Positions 58,118 through 64,000 of a stretch of DNA of 64,000 bases are shown here, piece by piece. The translations under genes and the position numbers were made by a program. The notes under the pieces were generated by a model. The model was not told the origin of the DNA. It did not search any database and saw only the letters and a list, made by a program, of their open reading frames with translations. The stretch is from Burkholderiales bacterium (GTDB lineage Bacteria > Pseudomonadota > Gammaproteobacteria > Burkholderiales > Burkholderiaceae_C). How positions within the stretch are numbered: position 1 is the first letter of the stretch; each line of letters opens with the position of its first letter. Location: NCBI GenBank assembly GCA_016191525.1, contig JACPOK010000014.1:496001-560000 (forward strand), given 5' to 3'.

Positions 58118-59097
58118 ACAGCAGGATGATTCTTGCCGCGGCGGCCGTGCCCGCCGTGCTGCTGGCCGTGCTCGCCGGCGCCATCGCCTTCGGCGGGCCG
58201 GCGCCGATCCCCCCGCTGGCCAGCATCAACGAGCCCTTCGCCAGGGTTGATTTTTCCGGCGTGCCCGCGCCGCGCCATTACACGGCGCGCGACGGGACAG
58301 CCATGGCCTGGCTGCGCTACCCCGCCGCCGGCAATGAAGCCAATGGCCGCCGCGTGGTGCTGGTGCACGGCTCCTCGTCGAGGGCCCGCAGCATGCACGT
58401 GCTGGCACGCGCGCTCGCGGCATCGGGCCTGGAAGTGGCTGTGCTGGACATGCGTGGCCACGGCGACTCGGGTCCGCGCGGCCATGCCGCCTACATCGGG
58501 CAGCTGGAGGATGACGTGGAGGACTTCATGCGCGCCGTGCCGCACGCGGGACCCAGCACGCTCGCGGGCTTTTCGGCGGGCGGCGGCTTCGTGCTGCGCT
58601 TTGCGGCCGGCACGCGCCAGGCGCTGTTCGACCGCTACCTGCTGCTCGCGCCGTTCCTGCACCACAACGCCGCCATCAACAAGCCCGGCAACAGCGGCTG
58701 GGTCTCGGTGGGGCTGCCCCGCGCGGTAGCCCTGACGCTGCTCAACACCGCGGGCATTGCCACGTTCAACCACCTGCCGGTGGTGAATTTCGGCCTGGAC
58801 GGCGCGGCCCGTGAATTTCTCACCCCCAGCTACGACTTCACGCTGGGCACCAACTTCCGCCCGCACGACGACTACCAGCGCGACATCCGCAACGCGAAGC
58901 AACCGCTGCGCATTGTGGCGGGCCGCGACGACGAGCTGTTCACCGCCACGGGATTCGCCGCGGTTTTCGAGGCCGCCGGCCAGCCCGTGCCGGTGACGCT
59001 GGTGGACGGGACCAACCACATGGGGTTGATGCTGCAGGCCGCAGCGGTGCAGGCCGTGGCCCGGGTGGCGCGCGGAGATACAGCCCCTCTGCCCTAG
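58114..59097 (+). CDS. Membrane-anchored or exported alpha/beta hydrolase
   Basis: A 327-residue hydrolase with one N-terminal hydrophobic segment (about 5-27) that could be a signal or anchor. It shows VVLVHGSSSRARSMHVLARA, the nucleophile LAGFSAGGGFVLRFA (Ser near 155), an acid in AGRDDELF and the His in DGTNHMGLM, the monoglyceride-lipase-like order. It overlaps the preceding hydrolase by four bases (ATGA), so they are coupled. Substrate unknown. Confidence 0.82.
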   Translation: MNSRMILAAAAVPAVLLAVLAGAIAFGGPAPIPPLASINEPFARVDFSGVPAPRHYTARDGTAMAWLRYPAAGNEANGRRVVLVHGSSSRARSMHVLARALAASGLEVAVLDMRGHGDSGPRGHAAYIGQLEDDVEDFMRAVPHAGPSTLAGFSAGGGFVLRFAAGTRQALFDRYLLLAPFLHHNAAINKPGNSGWVSVGLPRAVALTLLNTAGIATFNHLPVVNFGLDGAAREFLTPSYDFTLGTNFRPHDDYQRDIRNAKQPLRIVAGRDDELFTATGFAAVFEAAGQPVPVTLVDGTNHMGLMLQAAAVQAVARVARGDTAPLP

Positions 59098-59120
59098 AAT
59101 GTTTTGAAAATCCCCCCAGC

Positions 59121-59414
59121 ATGACCACTCGCCTGTCCCCCGAAGAAATCGACCGCCTGGCCCACAAACGCGTGCGCGCCAAGATGGGCTGGTACATGCA
59201 CGCCTCGCTGTACGTGGTGGTCAACCTTTTCATCTTCGCCATGTCCGAATACGCCTTCGGCCACCGCCGCTGGTCCGTCTTTCCCCTGATGGGCTGGGGC
59301 GTGGGCCTGGCGCTGCACGGCATCTCGGTGTTCGTTCTGGGCAAGGGCAGCGGGCTGCGCGAGCGGATGGTCCAGAAGGAGCGCGAGCGGCTTCAGCGCG
59401 AGCGCGGCGGCTAG
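59121..59414 (+). CDS. 2TM domain protein (copy 2)
   Basis: A 97-residue protein with the same plan as the one at 56751: EEIDRLAHKRVRAKMGWYMH, helix 1, RRWSVFPLMGWGVGLALHGI (helix 2), and a charged tail RERMVQKERERLQRERGG. The shared words AKMG, WxVFPxxGWGxGLAxH and RMVQ show common origin. It sits nine bases before the LytS-type kinase gene, so it may be an accessory or sensory partner of that kinase. Confidence 0.83.
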   Translation: MTTRLSPEEIDRLAHKRVRAKMGWYMHASLYVVVNLFIFAMSEYAFGHRRWSVFPLMGWGVGLALHGISVFVLGKGSGLRERMVQKERERLQRERGG

Positions 59415-59423
59415 CAGGCCCGG

Positions 59424-60464
59424 ATGAAATTCGACTGGATCGCCAAGCTTCGCTACGCGCTGCAGGTCTGGGCCTTCGCGCTGGCGATCGCCACCATCCA
59501 GTACGCCTTCATGCCCGACAAGCCCTATGGGCCGCTGGTGGTGTATTCGCTGCTGATCGCCACATCCACCTGGGCGCTGATCGACTTCGGCCGCCACTTC
59601 TTCCCATCCGCCGCCGAGACCGGCTGGCCGCAGGGCTACGCCGGAATCGTGCTGGTGGTGGCCAGCATTTTCTCGGGCTACATGCTGGGCAACTGGGTGG
59701 CCGACGGCATTTGCGTCTACTACGGTCTGTACCCGCCGGGCGCGGTGCGGCCCAGCACCGCGGAGTTGCGCACCTCTGTGCTGATCACCGCGCTGGCCGG
59801 CGTGGTGGTCACCTATTACTTCTACAGCGTCAACAAGGCGGCGTACCTCGAACGCAAGATGGGCGAGGCGCACAAGCACGCCAGCGAGGCGCGCCTGAAA
59901 CTGCTGGAGACGCAGCTGGAGCCGCACATGCTGTTCAACACGCTGGCCAACCTGCGCGTGCTGATCGCCACCGACGCGCAGCGTGCCCAGCAGATGCTGG
60001 ACCACATGATTGCCTACCTGCGCGCCACGCTGGCCGCCTCGCGCGCCACCACCCACCCGCTGCAGGCCGAGTTCGACCGGCTGCGCGACTACCTGGAGCT
60101 GATGGCCGTGCGCATGGGACCGCGGCTGGCCTACACGCTTCAGTTGCCGGACGACCTGGCGCAGCAGCCCGTGCCCACGCTGCTGCTGCAGCCGCTGGTG
60201 GAAAACGCCATCCAGCACGGGCTGGAGCCCAAGGTGCAGGGCGGCAGCGTGACGGTGCGCGCGCGGCGTGACGGCGCCAACGTGGTGCTGGAGGTGGAAG
60301 ACACCGGCGTGGGCGCCGGCGCGGACATGGCAGGTGCCAAGGGCTTCGGCGTGGCCCAGGTGCGCGAGCGCCTGGCGGCCCTGTACGGAACCGGCGCTGC
60401 TATTGAATTTGTAGCGCCTCACGCACAGGGGGTGCGGGCTGTGGTCACTTTTCCCTCTGAATAA
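59424..60464 (+). CDS. LytS/AlgZ-type sensor histidine kinase
   Basis: A 346-residue membrane kinase of the His_kinase/LytS family. Four hydrophobic helices fill residues 12-135; the phospho-acceptor His 168 is in LEPHMLFNTLANLRVL, and the ATPase domain has VENAIQHGLEPK, VEDTGVGAG and GFGVAQVRERLAALYG. No extracytoplasmic sensor domain is evident, so sensing may be within the membrane or through the 2TM protein. Its TAA shares one base with the ATG of the LytTR gene. One dispersed palindrome lies at 60399-60415. Confidence 0.92.
   Translation: MKFDWIAKLRYALQVWAFALAIATIQYAFMPDKPYGPLVVYSLLIATSTWALIDFGRHFFPSAAETGWPQGYAGIVLVVASIFSGYMLGNWVADGICVYYGLYPPGAVRPSTAELRTSVLITALAGVVVTYYFYSVNKAAYLERKMGEAHKHASEARLKLLETQLEPHMLFNTLANLRVLIATDAQRAQQMLDHMIAYLRATLAASRATTHPLQAEFDRLRDYLELMAVRMGPRLAYTLQLPDDLAQQPVPTLLLQPLVENAIQHGLEPKVQGGSVTVRARRDGANVVLEVEDTGVGAGADMAGAKGFGVAQVRERLAALYGTGAAIEFVAPHAQGVRAVVTFPSE
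60399..60415. repeat. Dispersed 17-base palindrome, copy in LytS-type kinase gene
   Basis: GCTATTGAATTTGTAGC near the 3' end of the kinase gene, encoding part of AIEFVAP; compare AIEKVAN from the ybiB copy, which uses the same frame. Confidence 0.6.
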
Positions 60465-61285
60465 TGACTGAAAAAACCGCCACCGCCCTGATCGCCGAGG
60501 ACGAGCCGCTGCTGGCCCAGGCCCTGGCCATGGAGCTGGCCAAAGCCTGGCCGGGGCTGCACGTCGCGGCCACGGTGGGCGACGGCGCCTCGGCCGTCAC
60601 GCAGGCGCTGGCCCTGAGGCCCGACGTGCTGTTTTTCGACATCCGCATGCCCGGCCAGAGCGGGCTTGAAGCGGCGGTCGAGCTGGCCGATGTATGGGAA
60701 CAGGACGGGCCGCAGGGCAAGCCGTTCCCGGCGCTGGTTTTCATCACCGCCTACGACCAGTACGCGGTGCAGGCGTTCGAGACGCAGGCCGTGGACTATG
60801 TGCTCAAGCCGGTGCAGCAGGCCCGCCTGCAAAAAACGGTGGCCAAGGTGCAGGACCTGCTGGCCCGCCGCACGCAGGGAGCTGCGGGCGCCGGCGACTT
60901 CGAATCCACGCTGGGCCAGCTGCGCCACCTTCTGGGCGCGGCCCAGGGTGCGCCGGTGCCGCCGCTGAAAGTCATCCAGGCCAGCGTGGGCACCAGCATT
61001 CGCATGGTGCCGGTGGATGACGTGCTGTACTTCGAGGCCGCGGACAAATACGTGCGCGTGCTCACCGCCGAGCACGAATACCTGATCCGCACGCCGCTGA
61101 AGGAACTGCTGCCCCAGCTGGACACCGCCACCTTCTGGCAGGTGCACCGGGGCACCGTGGTGCGGGCCTCTGCCATCGAGTCTGTCCTGCGCGACGAGGC
61201 CGGCAAGCTGCACCTGCAGCTGCGCGGCAGCAAGGACAAGCTGGCCGTCAGCCGGCTCTATGCGCATCTTTTCAAGGCCATGTGA
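60464..61285 (+). CDS. LytTR-family response regulator
   Basis: A 273-residue regulator with an N-terminal receiver (EDEP 12-15, phospho-acceptor Asp 59 in LFFDIRMPGQSG, Lys in YVLKPVQQ) and a C-terminal LytTR DNA-binding domain (about 167-270; IRMVPVDDVLYFEAADKYVR, FWQVHRGTVVRASAIESV, LAVSRLYAHLF). It overlaps the kinase gene by one base, so the two form a two-component pair. The GCATTTCG repeats at 55612-55640 are a likely target, which would make the operon self-regulated. Confidence 0.92.
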   Translation: MTEKTATALIAEDEPLLAQALAMELAKAWPGLHVAATVGDGASAVTQALALRPDVLFFDIRMPGQSGLEAAVELADVWEQDGPQGKPFPALVFITAYDQYAVQAFETQAVDYVLKPVQQARLQKTVAKVQDLLARRTQGAAGAGDFESTLGQLRHLLGAAQGAPVPPLKVIQASVGTSIRMVPVDDVLYFEAADKYVRVLTAEHEYLIRTPLKELLPQLDTATFWQVHRGTVVRASAIESVLRDEAGKLHLQLRGSKDKLAVSRLYAHLFKAM

Positions 61286-61356
61286 ATCTGAGCGGCGGCT
61301 GACTGCGTAGAGGCTTTGTGCGCACACCGCGCCACCAACCACTACAGGAGCTGCCC

Positions 61357-61899
61357 ATGATCCGCCACGCCACCGCCCTTTCCGCCCTCGCCCTGATCGG
61401 CGCCTGCGCCAGCAGCCCGATGATGATGAAGCCCTACGACCAGTCCGGCCTGCCCGCCGGCGTAATGGTGCCGGCCGGCAACAAGGTGGCGATGGAAACC
61501 GTGGGCATGGGCGATATCACCTACGAATGCCGCGCCAAGGCCGGCGCCGCCGGCCAGTTCGAATGGGTGTTCGTCGGCCCCGATGCGAAGCTGATGGACC
61601 GCAGCGGCACGCAGGTGGGCAAGTACTACGGCCCGCCCGCCACCTGGGAAAACATGGACGGCTCCAAGGTCACCGCCACGCAAGTGGCCGTGGCGCCCGG
61701 CGGCGACGGCAACATCCCGTTCCAGCTCGTGAAGGCCAACCCCGCCATGGGCACCGGCATGATGACCGGCACCACCTACATCCAGCGCGTGGTCACCAGG
61801 GGCGGCGTAGCCCCCGCCATGGCCTGCGCCGCCGGCAACATGGGCGCAAAGCAGGTGGTGAAGTACCAGGCCGACTACATCTTCTATAAGGCGATGTAA
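61357..61899 (+). CDS. DUF3455 lipoprotein
   Basis: A 180-residue exported protein. The N-terminus MIRHATALSALALIGACASS has a lipoprotein-like LIGAC box with Cys 17. The DUF3455 domain includes YECRAKAGAAGQFEWVFVGP, KLMDRSGTQVGKYYGPPATW and GVTKVQRVxT-like text (YIQRVVTRGG), ending VVKYQADYIFYKAM. Function unknown. An ACAGGAG site precedes the ATG. It follows the LytTR regulator by 71 bases and is convergent with the hybrid kinase. Confidence 0.83.
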   Translation: MIRHATALSALALIGACASSPMMMKPYDQSGLPAGVMVPAGNKVAMETVGMGDITYECRAKAGAAGQFEWVFVGPDAKLMDRSGTQVGKYYGPPATWENMDGSKVTATQVAVAPGGDGNIPFQLVKANPAMGTGMMTGTTYIQRVVTRGGVAPAMACAAGNMGAKQVVKYQADYIFYKAM

Positions 61900-61905
61900 G
61901 TTTTT

Positions 61906-63807
61906 TCAGGCCGCGGCGATTGCGTCGCGGGCCTGCGCCAGGAATTTCTCCACCAGCGCGAAATCGACCGGCTTGACCAGGTGCACCGAGAAGCCTGCGG
62001 CGTGGCTGCGCTGCTTGTCGTCCTCGTTGCCGTAGCCCGTCATCGCGCCCACCTGCATCGCCGCCCCGCCCGGCAGCTCGCGCAGCCGGCGCAGCAGCTC
62101 GAAGCCGCTCATGTCGGGCATGCCGATGTCCAGCAGCGCGATGTGCGGCGAAAATTCCCGCGCCGCGGCCAGGCCGCTGGCACCGTCGTAAGCCGCCCGC
62201 ACCGACCAGCCCATCAGGCGCACGATCTGCGCCATGCTGTCGGCCGCGTCGCGGTTGTCGTCCACGATCAGGCAGCGCAGGGCCGCGCTCTCGGGCTCGC
62301 TCTCGACATCGTCGGTCTGCGCATTGGGAATGAAGAAGCTGAAGACGCTGCCCTTGCCCACGCCGGGGCTGTGCGCCGTGAGCAGGCCGCCGTGCATTTC
62401 CACCAGCGAGCGCGCCAGCGTGAGGCCGATGCCCAGCCCGCTTTCCTTGGCCGCGCCCTGGCCGTCGCCCTGCGAGAACAGCGCGAAGACCTGGCCGATC
62501 GCTTCCGGCGACAGGCCGATGCCGTTGTCGGCCACCTCGGTCACCAGGCGGCCGCCGTCCAGCCGCACCGAAACGTCGATGCTGCCGCCCTCGGGCGTGA
62601 ACTTGGCCGCGTTGATCATCAGGTTCTGCAGCACCTGCGCCAGCCGGGTGGGGTCCGCTTCGACGTAGATGTCGATAGGCGGCACGCTGGACATCAGCCG
62701 GTGCCGCCGCGAATCCATCATGGGCCGCACCGCTTCCAGCGCGCGCGCCACCACCTGGTTGTAGAGCACGCGCTCCTTGCGCAGGCGGATCTTGCCGGTG
62801 GTCATGCGCCCCACGTCCAGCAGGTCATCGACCAGCCGTGTCATGTGGGTCAGCTGCCGGTCGATCACGTCGCGGCTGGTGCGGATCACCGGGCTTTGCA
62901 CCGGCTCCAGCTGCAGGATGGTGACGGCGTTGCGGATCGGCGCGAGCGGGTTGCGCAGCTCATGCGCCAGCATCGCCAGGAACTCGCTCATGCGCTTGCC
63001 GGAACTCTCCAGTTCAACCAGGCGGCGCCGGTCCGTCATGTCGCGCGTCACCTTGGCAAAGCCGCGCAGCTGCCGGTTGGCATCGTAGATGGGCGCGATG
63101 ACCACGTTGGCCCAGAACACCGAACCATCCTTGCGCACGCGCCAGCCCTCTTCCTCGGCGCGGCCCTTGGCCAGCGCCGTCGTCAGCTCCTGGGCCGGCA
63201 TGTCCTTTTCCAGGTCTTCGGACGTGTAGAACATGCCGAAGTGCCGGCCGATGACTTCCTGCGCCTCGTAGCCCTTGATGGCCTGGGCGCCTGCGTTCCA
63301 GCTCTGGATCAGCCCCGTGGGGTCGAGCATGAAGATGGCGTAATCCTTCACCCCTTCCACCAGCAGCCTGAAGCGCTGTTCGCTCTCGCGCAGCGCCTCC
63401 TCGTGCTTGCGCCGCTCGGACAGGTCACGCGTGACCTTGGCGTAGCCCGTGAGCTTGCCGTCCGGCAGGTAGAGCGGGGTGATTACCACGTTGGCCCAGA
63501 AGCGGGTGCCGTCCTTGCGCACCCGCCAGCCCTCGTCTTCGAACCGGCCGGCCTCGCGCGCCCGCCGCAGTTCCTCGTCGGGCCAGCCGCTGGCCACCGC
63601 CTCGGGCATGTAGAACATCGAGAAATGCCGGCCTATGACTTCATCGGCCCGGTACTGCTTGATGTTCTGGGCGCCGCTGTTCCACGAAGCGATATTTCCC
63701 TCTACATCCAGCATGAAGATGCCGTAGTCCTGCACGGCTTCCACCAGCAGCTGGAAGCGATCGGCGGGAAGGGGGACGTAGGGGCGCGAGGCGGGCACGG
63801 CGGACAT
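61906..63807 (-). CDS. Hybrid sensor histidine kinase with two PAS domains and receiver
   Basis: A 633-residue soluble hybrid kinase. Two similar PAS domains with PAC tails come first (FQLLVEAVQDYGIFMLDVEG; FRLLVEGVKDYAIFMLDPTG, each followed by EGWRVRKDGxxFWANVVIxP), evidence of internal duplication. The dimerisation domain has LAMLAHELRNPLAPIRN, the ATPase domain VADNGIGLSPEAIGQVF and GLGIGLTLAR, and the receiver CLIVDDNRDAADS and LLDIGMPDMSG. No output domain. ATG 63807 is chosen (MSAVPASRPY); an in-frame start at 63963 would add an atypical leader. Confidence 0.9.
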   Translation of the reverse strand: MSAVPASRPYVPLPADRFQLLVEAVQDYGIFMLDVEGNIASWNSGAQNIKQYRADEVIGRHFSMFYMPEAVASGWPDEELRRAREAGRFEDEGWRVRKDGTRFWANVVITPLYLPDGKLTGYAKVTRDLSERRKHEEALRESEQRFRLLVEGVKDYAIFMLDPTGLIQSWNAGAQAIKGYEAQEVIGRHFGMFYTSEDLEKDMPAQELTTALAKGRAEEEGWRVRKDGSVFWANVVIAPIYDANRQLRGFAKVTRDMTDRRRLVELESSGKRMSEFLAMLAHELRNPLAPIRNAVTILQLEPVQSPVIRTSRDVIDRQLTHMTRLVDDLLDVGRMTTGKIRLRKERVLYNQVVARALEAVRPMMDSRRHRLMSSVPPIDIYVEADPTRLAQVLQNLMINAAKFTPEGGSIDVSVRLDGGRLVTEVADNGIGLSPEAIGQVFALFSQGDGQGAAKESGLGIGLTLARSLVEMHGGLLTAHSPGVGKGSVFSFFIPNAQTDDVESEPESAALRCLIVDDNRDAADSMAQIVRLMGWSVRAAYDGASGLAAAREFSPHIALLDIGMPDMSGFELLRRLRELPGGAAMQVGAMTGYGNEDDKQRSHAAGFSVHLVKPVDFALVEKFLAQARDAIAAA

Positions 63808-63937
63808 GGAGGGCCATCTTAAGGCTGACCAAGCGGTAACTTGCGCTGGCTCGGCAGATGGGTAACCGTCTGTCAATACTTGTGGGCCGTGTCCTACACG
63901 GTGCGCGGCGCGGGGCGCTTCTACTAGCTGGATGGTT

Positions 63938-64000
63938 ATGCACCAACCCGCCCACACCGACACCCCGCGCAGCCTCCGCTCGCTGGTGCTGGCGGCCGCC
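63938..64000 (+). CDS. Start of an unidentified gene (cut by window edge)
   Basis: An ATG at 63938 (or in-frame at 63932) opens a frame that stays open to the window end: MHQPAHTDTPRSLRSLVLAAA, 21 codons. Too little is visible to name a family. The divergent gap 63808-63931 holds a small CCGTGT/ACACGG hairpin (about 63887-63901) and no clear promoter. Confidence 0.35.
   Translation, partial: MHQPAHTDTPRSLRSLVLAAA

Overview
The window is about 64 kb of GC-rich (roughly two-thirds GC) chromosome, densely packed with genes. The gene order rpsO-pnp-qor-tpiA-secG-tRNA-Leu-nuoABCDEFGHIJKLM, the protein sequences and the codon use point to a betaproteobacterium of the Burkholderiales, most likely Comamonadaceae (Variovorax/Ramlibacter/Acidovorax-like). 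This placement is inferred from family recognition; no search was run. I see no insertion sequence, prophage, integron or CRISPR array.

Region 1 (1-16.8 kb, minus strand) is a housekeeping block: the respiratory complex I operon, entered from nuoA and cut at the left edge in nuoM, preceded by tRNA-Leu(GAG), secG, tpiA, a quinone oxidoreductase gene, pnp and rpsO. The nuoL gene carries an internal deletion plus frameshift near 1250, which is either a real lesion or an assembly error.

Region 2 (16.8-20.8 kb) holds an aminotransferase and an orphan amino-acid-type binding protein in one unit, a small heat-shock protein, and tsaD.

Region 3 (20.8-35.4 kb, plus strand) is a complete assimilatory nitrate system: an ANTAR (NasT-like) antiterminator, an NrtABD-type nitrate ABC transporter, a three-gene chemotaxis-like signalling module (PilJ-type sensor kinase with HPt and ATPase domains, single-domain CheY, CheX phosphatase), nirB, nirD, a single-chain nasA, ybiB and cobA (siroheme synthesis for NirB). 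The control DNA is unusually readable. Both transcription units begin with sigma-54 promoters (21587-21603, a full consensus match; 27974-27990) with NtrC-like GCAC-N7-GTGC sites about 100-125 bases upstream. The first unit also has a roughly 145-base leader with two hexaloop hairpins (A at loop position 1, G at position 4) and an intrinsic terminator, the signature of an ANTAR-controlled attenuator. The signalling module inside this operon is the best candidate for an undescribed system.

Region 4 (35.4-54 kb) is mixed housekeeping: a flavoprotein, a hybrid histidine kinase, rpsU-yqeY, pmbA, darP, mog, a LysM-FecR protein with a cyclic-nucleotide-binding protein, cysE, trmJ, suhB, an HPP-CBS membrane protein, mutS followed by the proteasome-like Anbu peptidase and a hydrolase, a lipase-like protein and uppP.

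Region 5 (54-64 kb) holds a beta/gamma-crystallin plus glycine-zipper protein, a racemase-family protein, and then a run of small membrane proteins (DUF2306, DUF6622, two 2TM proteins) and two hydrolases ending in a LytS-type kinase and a LytTR regulator. Upstream of the run lie two GCATTTCG direct repeats exactly 21 bases apart, the expected shape of a LytTR binding site. A DUF3455 lipoprotein, a second hybrid kinase and the first codons of a further gene close the window. Across the window at least six copies of a 17-base imperfect palindrome (GCTAT-N7-RTAGC type), most of them inside coding sequences, form a dispersed repeat family.
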